A stretch of 29,204 nt of DNA from NCBI GenBank assembly GCA_903921605.1, contig CAIXQV010000871.1:1-29204 (forward strand), read 5' to 3'. A model generated the notes under the pieces. That model saw nothing but the letters and a program-made list of their open reading frames with translations, ran no database searches and was not told where the DNA came from. Source of the stretch: an uncultured Planctomycetaceae bacterium. Lineage in GTDB: Bacteria > Planctomycetota > Planctomycetia > Planctomycetales > Planctomycetaceae. Of the stretch, positions 19,204-27,664 are shown in pieces. The translations under genes and the position numbers were made by a program. Numbering within the stretch: the stretch's first letter is position 1; every line of letters starts with the position of its first letter.

Positions 19204-20628
19204 TTATCGCAGCAGCGACAGAATTGACTGTGGAATCTGGTTCGCATTGCTCAACATTGAAGTGCCAGCCTGAACGAGAACCTGACCCTTCGTGAAGGCT
19301 GCGATTTCAGACGCAAAGTCAGTGTCACGAATGACGGACTCGGCGTTCACAGTATTCTCAAGAGTTGCTCGCAGGTTGTTTGCGGTTGATTCCAGAGTAT
19401 TGCTCTGGAAGGCACCGAGTGCACCTCGCAGGTTTGTCACATCATCGATCGCAGCATCAATCACTTCCAGAGCGTCCTGTGCCTTGGTCGAAGATGTTAC
19501 TTCGATGTCATTCAGGTTGGAGAACTGATTTCCAACCACGCCCAGACCCAGACCATTTGGATTCACTTTCTGAATCGCAATGTTCGCTGTCTGGTCTTTG
19601 TTAGCACCAATCTGGAAGACCAGAGAGTTATCCGTAACTGTCAGGTTGCCCTGAGCACCAGTCACGGTTGAGAACGCATCGGCACCAGTATCAGCAGCCA
19701 ATGACAGTGAAAGTCCCTTTGCGGCACCAGAGTTAGCCGTCAGAACGTTTCCGACTCCGGTGAAGGATGTGCCGCCAATTGTTCCGATGATGTCGATACC
19801 GTTATCTGTTGTCGATCCCGTTCCAAATCCGCTGCTGTCGCCAGCTGCAGCCACGTTGGAGACGACAGTCAGTGACTGGGCAGATCCAAAGGCTTCGGAA
19901 TACAGACGTGTTGAGCCACCGTCGACATCAGCGATGACGCCGGTCTGAGCTGTAAATTCATTGATGCGGTTGACGACCTGTGTCTGAGACATGCCCGCCG
20001 TGAGTGATACGCTGACGTCGTTGATCGTCAGGATCTCATCGGCTGCCAAAGCCGTAGTCTGAGCTGTACCGGAAGTCCCGGAATCTACTATGGCTCGCTC
20101 GCCAACAGTTGTGACGGCTACGGCGTATGTGCCGGCTGTTGTCGTTGATGTCGCCTTCAGGAAGGTTACGTCAGTGTCCGTTGCCGTTCCGGAGATCCCG
20201 GCAGATCCGTCGAGAAGTTTCTTTTCACCGAACTGCGTGTTGTTCGCAATTCGGTTGATTGTATCCAGAGCGTTGGTGATTTCAGCCTGGTTTGCTGCCA
20301 GAGCGTCATCGTCGTTTACGCCACTGTTCGCACTGTCGATCGCAAGAGTTCGCACCTTGACCAGCAGTGAGTTGATTTCGTTCAGAGCACCTTCAGCTGT
20401 CTGTACAACTGAGGTTGCCTTTTCCGTGTTGTCGATGGCCTGATTCAGACCCGCAATCTGAGCACGGTGTTTTTCTGAAATGACGAGTGCTGCCGGGCCA
20501 TCGGCACCACGATTGATTTTCAGTCCGGAAGACAACTTCTCCACAGACTTTGCGACGCCCATCGAGGCTTTGTTCAGATTGTGCTGAGCATTGATCGAAG
20601 TGACGTTGTTTGCGACTGACAGACCCAT
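19204..20628 (-). CDS. fliC: Flagellin
   Basis: This is the filament subunit, exported through the flagellar type III apparatus. From ATG 20628 it has 474 residues. GAAGGA (20641-20636) lies 7 nt upstream, so this start is preferred over TTG 20634. The conserved N-terminal D0/D1 helices run from SVANNVTSINAQHNL through NEINSLLVKVRTLAIDSAN, and the C-terminal pair from NVNAESVIRDTDFASEIAAF-type sequence to NQIPQSILSLLR. The central ~250 residues are variable, Gly/Ser/Thr-rich, and include a hook IN-like motif (EILTINDVSVSLTAGMSQTQ). It is flanked by flgM upstream and fliD downstream and has its own probable promoter (20771-20786) and terminator, so it can be expressed alone at high level. Confidence 0.97.
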   Translation of the reverse strand: MGLSVANNVTSINAQHNLNKASMGVAKSVEKLSSGLKINRGADGPAALVISEKHRAQIAGLNQAIDNTEKATSVVQTAEGALNEINSLLVKVRTLAIDSANSGVNDDDALAANQAEITNALDTINRIANNTQFGEKKLLDGSAGISGTATDTDVTFLKATSTTTAGTYAVAVTTVGERAIVDSGTSGTAQTTALAADEILTINDVSVSLTAGMSQTQVVNRINEFTAQTGVIADVDGGSTRLYSEAFGSAQSLTVVSNVAAAGDSSGFGTGSTTDNGIDIIGTIGGTSFTGVGNVLTANSGAAKGLSLSLAADTGADAFSTVTGAQGNLTVTDNSLVFQIGANKDQTANIAIQKVNPNGLGLGVVGNQFSNLNDIEVTSSTKAQDALEVIDAAIDDVTNLRGALGAFQSNTLESTANNLRATLENTVNAESVIRDTDFASEIAAFTKGQVLVQAGTSMLSNANQIPQSILSLLR

Positions 20629-20770
20629 TTTCAATTCCTTCTTCGAAAGTGCTGCAAGCCTGATCCCGCTCGGCGGTGATGAAGACTCGCATCAAGGATG
20701 TAAGAAACCAGCTGTGCTTTCAGCAAGAAGAGCCACATGCTGCCTGGCCTGAACAGGCCCGGAAGACCGA

Positions 20771-20786
20771 AGCAACACATAGTCCC
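20771..20786 (-). promoter_or_regulatory. Candidate sigma-54 promoter of flagellin
   Basis: The minus strand reads GGGACTATGTGTTGCT with a further G-run in front. The GG-N10-GC spacing is exact and the -12 element TTGCT is perfect, but the -24 side matches only the GG. Transcription would start near 20760, leaving a leader of about 130 nt before the ATG at 20628. No sigma-28 match was found in this gap. Confidence 0.4.
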
Positions 20787-20815
20787 CCTGTGTCACTTCA
20801 AGACAGAAAGCTTCT

Positions 20816-21106
20816 CTAAGCATCCTTGCCCAGAATTGCTGCTGCTGTTTTTTCAGCCGCAGCACGAGTCAGGTAATCGCCTCGTTGCATTCTCACTTTC
20901 GCCGCCTCAACAACGTCTGCCCTGACATCACTGATTCCGTCAAGCTGACGTGTCAGTGATTCCAGCTCATCGCTGCCAATAACCCCCTCGGCATCGTTTT
21001 CCCGAGACACAGAACCCTGCGAACCACTCTTCACATTGCCGCCTGCAATCCAGTTCGGACGTGGCGCCCCTGCACTGCTGACATTGTCGAATCGTTGTAT
21101 TTGCAT
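20816..21106 (-). CDS. flgM: FlgM-like anti-sigma-28 factor
   Basis: FlgM holds the flagellar sigma factor FliA inactive until the hook is complete and is then exported. The 96-residue product is polar and probably disordered in its first half. It ends with the FlgM-type helices: LESLTRQLDGISDVRADVVE, then AKVRMQRGDYLTRAAAEKTA, matching the pattern 'R...V..lk..i..G.Y......A..i'. GGGAG lies 8 nt before ATG 21106. A sigma-28-type promoter precedes it, consistent with FlgM being made as a late gene. It lies upstream of flagellin on the same strand. The assignment rests on the C-terminal pattern, length and context. Confidence 0.78.
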   Translation of the reverse strand: MQIQRFDNVSSAGAPRPNWIAGGNVKSGSQGSVSRENDAEGVIGSDELESLTRQLDGISDVRADVVEAAKVRMQRGDYLTRAAAEKTAAAILGKDA

Positions 21107-21144
21107 GGCCTTGTCTCCCGGTGAGAAACCTGATTCAGACTCAC

Positions 21145-21171
21145 TTATCGAAGCGTCCAGCAGAAACTTGC
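21145..21171 (-). promoter_or_regulatory. Sigma-28 (FliA)-type promoter of flgM
   Basis: On the minus strand GCAAGTTT (21171-21164) is followed after exactly 11 nt by TTCGATAA (21152-21145). Against the sigma-28 consensus TAAAGTTT-N11-GCCGATAA this is 12 of 16 with perfect spacing. It would start transcription about 30 nt before the flgM ATG. It lies in the gap shared with the divergent TPR operon. Confidence 0.6.
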
Positions 21172-21271
21172 GAAGAAATTTTCTCTCAACCTGCCCTAAG
21201 GCTCAGACGATTAGGTTGGAACAGTTGTATCGATTATGCCGACACCGGGGTTCGCCCAAGAGGTTGCTATC

Positions 21272-24205
21272 GTGTCTGATCAGCCAAAAAATAAAGGAAT
21301 TCCCGCCATACTGCGGCAATTGATGATGCTGTCCCTTGTCGCGGGAACCTCTGCACTGGGGGCGTCGGTCGCCATCTACCTGCAGTCCGATAAAACTCCC
21401 GCAGACGAAGAAAAACACTCAATCGCGGGCGCTGGCTCGCATAACGAGTCGAAAAATTCTCGTGCTGAAAATGGGGATGAGTCCCATTCGGAACTCGACA
21501 CGCACGAGCCGACCTCAGACGGTCACGGCGAACAAACGCTGACGTCGCACGATCACTCAGACGATTTATCTGCAGCGAAGATATCTGACGCAGAAACAAC
21601 GGCTCGTCGAACGAGAAGTCGCAGGACATCTTCAGTTCCTGAAACCGATCAGCACCAATCCGAAGCGAACGTCGACAGCCCCTTCGATGAGTTTGTCTCA
21701 ACGAAAACGAACAGAGATCCCCATCACTCCCCCGATAATGACGCGGAAATCGCGGCTCACGCTGATCCGGCCAATGGCCACGCTGAAGTCGATCCATTCA
21801 GTGTCGAGAACCTCGGGTTTGGCCCTGCGGACGATTCTTTCCACCACGAATCCTCCGGAGAGAAATTGCATCCTGCCGACGATAGCCTGAGCCCGTCAAA
21901 ACATGGGGAAGAGCATCAGGTCGCAGAGGGACCGGAAACTTTGTCGAGCCCAGCTTCCTCTAAACACGGACGTAACTTCAAGCCCGCACGCAATACTCGC
22001 CAGCGCGATGATCATGCGGGTGATTCTTTGCACGGAGCAGCATCTGAGCACGGACCAGAAGACGCTATCGCACACGATGATCAGCACGAGTCGGAGCTGC
22101 ACGGAGATGCGCTGAGTGAGCCGGATCTTCACAAGACTGCGTCTACAAAGGACAAGGGGATTGCGGCTGACCATGCCGATTCTGCGGATCCGTTTGCAGC
22201 CTCTGAGGCCAATGCTCACCTATCGCCTTCGCGGCATGAACGAGTGACCAAGCAGGCGGTCAATATGATGGCGGTTGCTGATGAAGAGCTGGCCAGCGGT
22301 GATTATGTTCAGGCGATGCAACACTACCAGACGTTGCGCCAAAAATCAGATGGTGTTCCCGGAGTGGCAATTCTGTTCCGCCTCGCACTGTGTGCGGAGG
22401 CCTCTGGTCGTCATGCGGCCGCGATCGAAGCGTATCGCCGAATATCCGGAACGCAGTCAGATCCCGCCTGGGCTGGTGTCGCTCGTTACGGAGAAGCTCG
22501 TTGTCTTTCCGCTCTGAAGAAGCATCAAGGTTTGCAGGCTGATTTGCTGCGACGAGCCATTCTTGATGAAACCGAGTTTCTTCCCACAGTGCGAGGGGAA
22601 ATGCTGCATCTCATCGGACGAGATCTTTGGAGGGAACAGTCGAACGTCGCTGTTACGGACCTTCTGGATGATCAAACTCTGGTAGTACCGGAATGGTCTG
22701 CGGATCCCGGTCGACTGCTGGATGAGCTACCGCTTTTGATTCATGAAACGCCGGTGAAAGCCGGTCCGACTGAGTTCCGCGTAATGAATCTGAAAGCCGA
22801 ATCTCCCGAAGAGACAATTGTGCGGCTCAATTGCGGCACAACCCTCTGCGAGCTTTTGCTGCGCAACCTGGTTCGATGCTGCAAATACGAAATTGAAATA
22901 TCAGAACAGGCTGCCCAAGCTCTGAGCGGACGAACACAGCAGGTACATGTCACAGAACAGAATCTGGCGCTGCTGCTGGATGGGATTACGATTTCTGCGG
23001 GTGTGGCATGGACTCGAAACGGGGCCGTGATCAGCATCCTGCACCCTGAAGAGATGTCCCCGGATGAATTGCGACGGAGTCGCCTGGCAGCAGCAGAACG
23101 AATTCTCCGCGCGGCGATTATGGAGATCCCTGGATCTCTTCAAGCCGGACACAGTCGCCTGGCTTTAAGTACTCTGCTGTTTGAACAAAAACGGGCCACA
23201 GATGCGTTGCAGTTTCTTCAGGTGCAAATGGAAACATCGCCTCGATCAATCGTCGAAACGGAGGCCGCCTTCAATCTGGGTAAGTGTCTGATGCTCCTCA
23301 ATCAGCGGGATGAGGCGATTGAGGCGTTCCTTCGCAGTATCGACTCATCCGGCGGCCTGGCGGATGTTCGAATTGCGGCCTACATTTTTCACAGCCGCAT
23401 GCTGCTGGAAGACAATCACGGCAAACGGGCGATTCAATCAATGATGCGTGGTCTTTCCATGAGTGAAGGATCGTCTCTCGAGCCGCTGGCCGCAATTCAT
23501 CTGGCCAGCCTGTATCTCTCACTGGGTAATGCTCAGGGTTGCAATACGGTTCTGATGGAACGGCGTGACAGTCTGGTAGATGGCCCCGGACGTCAAGGGG
23601 CCGCATTTCTCTCAGCACTGTCGCGGTTCCGGGCGGCCGTGCTGGCAGATCGCCGAGAACGCGAAGGAGCTGCAGTCGTCTCTGCACTGACCGAATTTGA
23701 CGCTGCGAAATACTGTGGTGGTCATTGGGCGGTGCTGGTCGCGTCTGCCTGCGAAGAGTTGGGACTGTCACAGGAATCTGCGGAAGCCTATTCACTGGCT
23801 CTTCGCAAATTGCCTCAATCACAACTTCGAAATGAGACGGTGTTGAAGCTGGCGTCGCATTATCAGGCAGACAACCAGCTTGAAAAGGCGAGAGTTCTGC
23901 TGGCAACGCTGTCTTCATCCGAAACGGATCAGTTGGCAGTGCAGGCTCGACTGCGTTCTGCTGAGTTGGCATTGGAACAGCGAAAACCGGATGAGGCCAT
24001 TTCCGTCTGTCGACTGCTTATGGAGTCAGACAAAACGTCAAAAACACAACGGGCCTCGCTTCGTATCATGGGACAGGCCTATGAACTGAAAAAAGATCAT
24101 CAGGCTGCGATCTATTGTTTCTCCGGAATGTTGCCTGATTCAGAATCACCGCTTGAAGCGGATCCGGACCTAAACAACTTAGAAACGACAGGAGGGCACG
24201 AGTGA
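21272..24205 (+). CDS. Membrane-anchored TPR protein with His/Asp-rich linker and STN-like domain
   Basis: I prefer GTG 21272 because AAGAGG lies 8 nt upstream. ATG 21236 is in frame but has no ribosome-binding site. The 977-residue product has a transmembrane segment (about 15-37) and then a 280-residue low-complexity linker very rich in His, Asp, Glu and Ser (for example HDHSDD, HGEEHQ). TPR-like helices begin near 325 (VADEELASGDYVQAMQHYQT). Residues about 517-592 look like a secretin/TonB short N-terminal (STN) domain (TTLCELLLRNL ... LALLLDGITISAGVAW ... AVISIL). A second TPR array fills about 600-965. Most of it should lie outside the cytoplasm. Its stop overlaps the next gene's start, so the two are translationally coupled. 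I know no named family. A flagellar accessory role is inferred from location. Confidence 0.8.
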   Translation: MSDQPKNKGIPAILRQLMMLSLVAGTSALGASVAIYLQSDKTPADEEKHSIAGAGSHNESKNSRAENGDESHSELDTHEPTSDGHGEQTLTSHDHSDDLSAAKISDAETTARRTRSRRTSSVPETDQHQSEANVDSPFDEFVSTKTNRDPHHSPDNDAEIAAHADPANGHAEVDPFSVENLGFGPADDSFHHESSGEKLHPADDSLSPSKHGEEHQVAEGPETLSSPASSKHGRNFKPARNTRQRDDHAGDSLHGAASEHGPEDAIAHDDQHESELHGDALSEPDLHKTASTKDKGIAADHADSADPFAASEANAHLSPSRHERVTKQAVNMMAVADEELASGDYVQAMQHYQTLRQKSDGVPGVAILFRLALCAEASGRHAAAIEAYRRISGTQSDPAWAGVARYGEARCLSALKKHQGLQADLLRRAILDETEFLPTVRGEMLHLIGRDLWREQSNVAVTDLLDDQTLVVPEWSADPGRLLDELPLLIHETPVKAGPTEFRVMNLKAESPEETIVRLNCGTTLCELLLRNLVRCCKYEIEISEQAAQALSGRTQQVHVTEQNLALLLDGITISAGVAWTRNGAVISILHPEEMSPDELRRSRLAAAERILRAAIMEIPGSLQAGHSRLALSTLLFEQKRATDALQFLQVQMETSPRSIVETEAAFNLGKCLMLLNQRDEAIEAFLRSIDSSGGLADVRIAAYIFHSRMLLEDNHGKRAIQSMMRGLSMSEGSSLEPLAAIHLASLYLSLGNAQGCNTVLMERRDSLVDGPGRQGAAFLSALSRFRAAVLADRREREGAAVVSALTEFDAAKYCGGHWAVLVASACEELGLSQESAEAYSLALRKLPQSQLRNETVLKLASHYQADNQLEKARVLLATLSSSETDQLAVQARLRSAELALEQRKPDEAISVCRLLMESDKTSKTQRASLRIMGQAYELKKDHQAAIYCFSGMLPDSESPLEADPDLNNLETTGGHE

Positions 24206-26187
24206 TGAGTGCCTTCGATCGAAGTTTACGCGTGTTCCCAGTCTCTGCGGTGCTGTTGAGCGGAATCCTCGCCGGGATTGCAGGATCAGACACGGATTCT
24301 GTCTCGGCGCAGGAGAGTCCGGTGACGGGGTCAAGCTTTTCGACAGCGACTTCTGTCCACGATGACAAGCGAGTGACGAATGCGGTTTTACAGAACTCGA
24401 TGAGTGAAGCTCGACCATCGGGAGAGGCCCAACGTGGCTGGACGGCAGCACATGGAAAAGCGGCATCCCGCGCTAATGATGTTGTGAGTCTGCAATCCGG
24501 GAATACCAAACCGGGTGCGCCCGTTGCCAAAAGCCGCAGGTCCAAACCTGCGGCGGTGTCGACCCCACGTCCATTCATTATGGCCTCTGCCGGTCGGCCG
24601 GTCATCCCTCCAGTCCCGGAACCTGCCAGGGAAAATACCGGGCCGGAAGATCTGGAAGCTGTCGAACTGGCTCCAGTCGAGCCATCTCCCGCTCCGGAAA
24701 AGTCTGCGTTTGAACCATCAGTCACTAAACTGCCCGCGCTGGAGCCATCGGCTGCGGACGTAATCCCCGAGCAGCAACCTGCCGCCACTGTAACGCCTCC
24801 TCCTAATGCGCAGGCGCCCGCATCGCGTCAAGAATCTTCTGATCGGCCAGTCCGCTCCGCGACTGAGCAATTCAAGCTCGCCCTGGAAGAAGAGCGGCGA
24901 CGAGCGATAGCCGAGCAAGCTGCGGCCGAGGAAGAGACGCCCGTGCTTCCATCATTGGACGGCGGGTCTGTTGATTTGGCTCCCGTTGAGGATATGCCGC
25001 CGGAACAGTTGCCATCTCAGGATGCTTTTCAAGAGCCTTCAGAAATCCCGGCGGGTGATCCCGAAACGAGGCTTCAGGATGAAAGAGCCCGCCGATTCGC
25101 CCGACTCAAACAGCAAATTATGCAGTTGAAGTCGCAACTGGAACCACCGGCAGTGGCCGAGGCGTCTGAACCACAGGCCCATGCGGCCGATGAACTGCAC
25201 AGCGATCCTCAGGATAGCCACGCTGCTCCGGATAAAGAGTCGGGACTGGATGGGCATTCTGAAGAACTCCTGCCACCAGTTGATGGGCATGCGTCTCCCG
25301 AAACCAGCCACCCTGAAACGAAAGGTCATGCGACGGATCATGGTGATCATGGTCCAGCGCCCCAGGATGCCTCTGGACAAAGTGATTCGGCGGATGCTGT
25401 AACGGAACATCCGGCAGCACCGCATGACCATGACCCTGAGAATGGAGCACATGAGTCCGATCTCAACGCGGGAGAGCCTTCAGCCAGCGAAGACGGCCAT
25501 CAGACGAAGAACTTACATGGTGAATCCGGGACTAATGTCCATTCAGCGACTGAGAATGCTCCTCACGCTGCATCGGAACACGCTGTAGTCCACGGTCCAA
25601 TCGATCGATTGGGACTGGCCAACAACTTATACGCGGTTGGGGAATACCAATTGGCGATGAAAATGTATGAACAGACAGAGATGGCGGAGTTGACCGCGCA
25701 GCAGCAGATCTGGACGGAATACCAGATGGCTAACTGCCTTCGTCGAATGGGACGAAACGCGGAGGCTTCGAATCGCTATCGGCGAATCGCAGAGCAGCCG
25801 GAGGCCGGATGGCTGAGTGAGCAGTCTCGCTGGTGGGTCGATGTGCTGGAGCAGATTCGCCAGCTTCAAAGTTCGCTTGAAGAGGATGCCGGGAGTTCCG
25901 AGGAGAATCTTCAAAGTCCATTTGCGGGTGTTCCGCGCGACAGCAATTCATCAGGCAATGCCACCGGCCAAACCGGCTCGAAAAAATCTGGTTCGGGTGC
26001 AACCAAATCCGACTCAACGAAGTCCGGAAATGGATCCCATCCATCAGGAAGCAACAACGACGACGCACATGGACCATCCGCGACTTCGTCTTCAAGCCAG
26101 ACATCTTCCCGCACAGGGAAGCCTGCAAAGGAACGCATCACGCATTTTGCACCTGCGGAAAAGGAGCCAAAGCATGGTGAACATTAG
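24205..26187 (+). CDS. Exported His/Pro/Glu-rich protein with coiled coil and TPR-like domain
   Basis: The ATG at 24205 overlaps the previous stop (TGATG), with AGGAGG 9 nt upstream. GTG 24202 is an alternative. The 660-residue product has a signal peptide (hydrophobic 10-27, VSA cleavage near 35), then a Pro/Glu-rich region (about 130-240), charged helices including RLQDERARRFARLKQQIMQL (about 290-312, coiled-coil-like), and a His/Asp-rich linker (about 320-460, for example DHGDHG, HDHDPE). A TPR-like block follows at about 467-555 (NNLYAVGEYQLAMKMYEQ, MANCLRRMGRNAEASNRYRR), with a Ser/Gly/Lys-rich tail. Its TPR block and linker resemble those of the upstream protein, suggesting partners or distant paralogues. 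No catalytic motif was seen. It probably forms a scaffold on the far side of the membrane. Confidence 0.8.
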   Translation: MSAFDRSLRVFPVSAVLLSGILAGIAGSDTDSVSAQESPVTGSSFSTATSVHDDKRVTNAVLQNSMSEARPSGEAQRGWTAAHGKAASRANDVVSLQSGNTKPGAPVAKSRRSKPAAVSTPRPFIMASAGRPVIPPVPEPARENTGPEDLEAVELAPVEPSPAPEKSAFEPSVTKLPALEPSAADVIPEQQPAATVTPPPNAQAPASRQESSDRPVRSATEQFKLALEEERRRAIAEQAAAEEETPVLPSLDGGSVDLAPVEDMPPEQLPSQDAFQEPSEIPAGDPETRLQDERARRFARLKQQIMQLKSQLEPPAVAEASEPQAHAADELHSDPQDSHAAPDKESGLDGHSEELLPPVDGHASPETSHPETKGHATDHGDHGPAPQDASGQSDSADAVTEHPAAPHDHDPENGAHESDLNAGEPSASEDGHQTKNLHGESGTNVHSATENAPHAASEHAVVHGPIDRLGLANNLYAVGEYQLAMKMYEQTEMAELTAQQQIWTEYQMANCLRRMGRNAEASNRYRRIAEQPEAGWLSEQSRWWVDVLEQIRQLQSSLEEDAGSSEENLQSPFAGVPRDSNSSGNATGQTGSKKSGSGATKSDSTKSGNGSHPSGSNNDDAHGPSATSSSSQTSSRTGKPAKERITHFAPAEKEPKHGEH

Positions 26188-26632
26188 AGACAATCAGAAC
26201 TCTCGACTGAATACTTCTGGCAACATGACTGAGCCCGAAAGAGAACTGCAGGCTTGTATTAAGGAACAGAGCGTCGTCTTCGAAGCGGCCGTGAGTGTGA
26301 TTGAACGCCTCGAAACGGCGGCGGCTCAGCGAAATCTGGGCAATCCGGACGCCGTCGGTCAGCTTCAGAAATCGCTGGACCTTGTTGTGGCTGCCCAACA
26401 ACGAGTGTCTGAGGCTTACTCACGATTCAGTCAGGGGAAAGGGACTTTGACCACGGACCTTCGGACAACTCTGGGACGTCATGAAGCTTTGTTGAAAGCT
26501 CTTATCAGTCGTATCGATCATCTGCAGCACACGTTTGAGGATGTTCGATCTGAACTGATCCCACAAATTGATGCTGAATCCCGCCAGCGAAATATGCAGG
26601 TGGCTTATCAGAAGTCCATGAGATCTCTCTGA
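26174..26632 (+). CDS. Small helical FlgN-like protein
   Basis: The start is ATG 26174, with AAGGAG 7 nt upstream. It overlaps the previous gene by 14 bp, and the open frame extends further 5' only as a shadow of that gene. The 152-residue product is almost entirely predicted helix, with heptad-like spacing: LQACIKEQSVVFEAAVSVIE, LQKSLDLVVAAQQRVSEAYS, LRTTLGRHEALLKALISRID and a C-terminal RNMQVAYQKSM. Size, helical pattern and flagellar context resemble FlgN, the cytoplasmic chaperone of hook-associated proteins, but the sequence match is weak and I give no symbol. It has no signal peptide, unlike its two upstream partners, so it would act in the cytoplasm. Tight coupling implies stoichiometric expression with them. 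Confidence 0.75.
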   Translation: MVNIRDNQNSRLNTSGNMTEPERELQACIKEQSVVFEAAVSVIERLETAAAQRNLGNPDAVGQLQKSLDLVVAAQQRVSEAYSRFSQGKGTLTTDLRTTLGRHEALLKALISRIDHLQHTFEDVRSELIPQIDAESRQRNMQVAYQKSMRSL

Positions 26633-26698
26633 CGCGCCTGCTCTCCTCACAATTGCTGTCCGATCCTCTCACTTCTCTCCATCTGATGCAGAATACTC

Positions 26699-27664
26699 AT
26701 GCTGATCTTTGAATCATCTTCGATGCATGACACACTCGCACGAGCCCGCCGTTTTGCACGTTCGTCCGGGACAGTGCTGATCTCCGGGGAAAGCGGAACC
26801 GGGAAAGAGTTGCTGGCTCAATACCTGCATGACAACAGCCCGCGCGCGTCGCGTGCCTGCGTCCGTGTCAATTGCGCTGCCTTTCATGATGGGCTGGCAG
26901 AGAGCGAATTGTTTGGTCACGAACAGGGAGCGTTCACGGGGGCGTCTCGCAGGCATGACGGATTCTTACACGCTGCCGGTGATGGAACATTGTTTCTCGA
27001 CGAAATCGGAGAACTGCCCCTGCCAACACAGGCTAAGTTACTGCGAGTGCTGGAGGCTCAGGAGTATCTGCGAGTCGGCAGTACTGAGGTTCAGCGGATG
27101 AGTGCTCGGATCATCGCAGCGACAAACCGGGATCTCAGAAAAGAAGTCGCAGCCGGACGGTTTCGTGAAGATCTGTTTCATCGCCTTGATGTCCTTTCGC
27201 TGCGATTGGCACCGCTTCGCGAACGAACCGAAGATATTCCGGTGCTCGTCAATCATTTTCTGAAGTTGTTCGGTCAGGAAAATGAGACTCCTGTGACTGC
27301 TGTGAGTGATGAACTGATGCCTTCGCTGATGAATTTTGAATGGCCGGGAAATGTCCGACAGCTTCGCAATGTGATTCATCGTGCCTGTGTCGAGTCCGAG
27401 ATCAGTACAATTTGCCGACTGGATTTTGGAGTCGGCTCAGAGCTTCGGATCGCTCCGCAGACCAGCGCTTCTGCCATCGCAACGGCGGAGTTGCCAGGCG
27501 GATATCAGAATATGCCGCTGGAAGACATTGAACGATTTGTGATTCTGTCCCGCATCGAACGATGTCGTGGGAACAAGACGGAAGCGGCCGCTGAGTTGGG
27601 CGTAACAGCGCGAACTCTGCGAAACAAACTTGCCCGATGGAATGAGCTGGAAAAGGCCAGTTAA
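26699..27664 (+). CDS. Sigma-54 enhancer-binding protein without receiver domain
   Basis: The 321-residue activator consists of an AAA+ domain and a Fis-type DNA-binding end. Walker A is GESGTGKE (30-37), the sigma-54 contact loop GAFTGA is intact (77-82), Walker B is LFLDEIGEL with Asp101-Glu102, arginine fingers lie in FREDLFHRLD, sensor II is WPGNVRQLRN, and the helix-turn-helix is NKTEAAAELGVTARTLRNKL (about 293-312). It starts directly with the AAA+ core and has no receiver, GAF or PAS domain, the layout of PspF (about 325 residues). Activity would be set by a partner protein or by its own level. It follows the FlgN-like gene by 66 bp. It is the obvious candidate activator for sigma-54-like sites before flagellin and fliD. 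Targets are inferred. The start has only a weak ribosome-binding site. Confidence 0.93.
   Translation: MLIFESSSMHDTLARARRFARSSGTVLISGESGTGKELLAQYLHDNSPRASRACVRVNCAAFHDGLAESELFGHEQGAFTGASRRHDGFLHAAGDGTLFLDEIGELPLPTQAKLLRVLEAQEYLRVGSTEVQRMSARIIAATNRDLRKEVAAGRFREDLFHRLDVLSLRLAPLRERTEDIPVLVNHFLKLFGQENETPVTAVSDELMPSLMNFEWPGNVRQLRNVIHRACVESEISTICRLDFGVGSELRIAPQTSASAIATAELPGGYQNMPLEDIERFVILSRIERCRGNKTEAAAELGVTARTLRNKLARWNELEKAS

Noticed and set aside
20746..20759. GGCCTG-AA-CAGGCC palindrome as a flgM terminator
   Set aside because: The loop is too short for the full stem and there is no T-tract on either side.
22901..23972. Long minus-strand frames, including one of 224 codons
   Set aside because: They are antisense to the TPR protein, whose frame has coherent TPR and STN-like sequence.
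25817..26173. Longer N-terminus for the FlgN-like protein
   Set aside because: This part is the other-frame shadow of the preceding TPR gene; ATG 26174 has AAGGAG at 7 nt and gives a clean helical protein.
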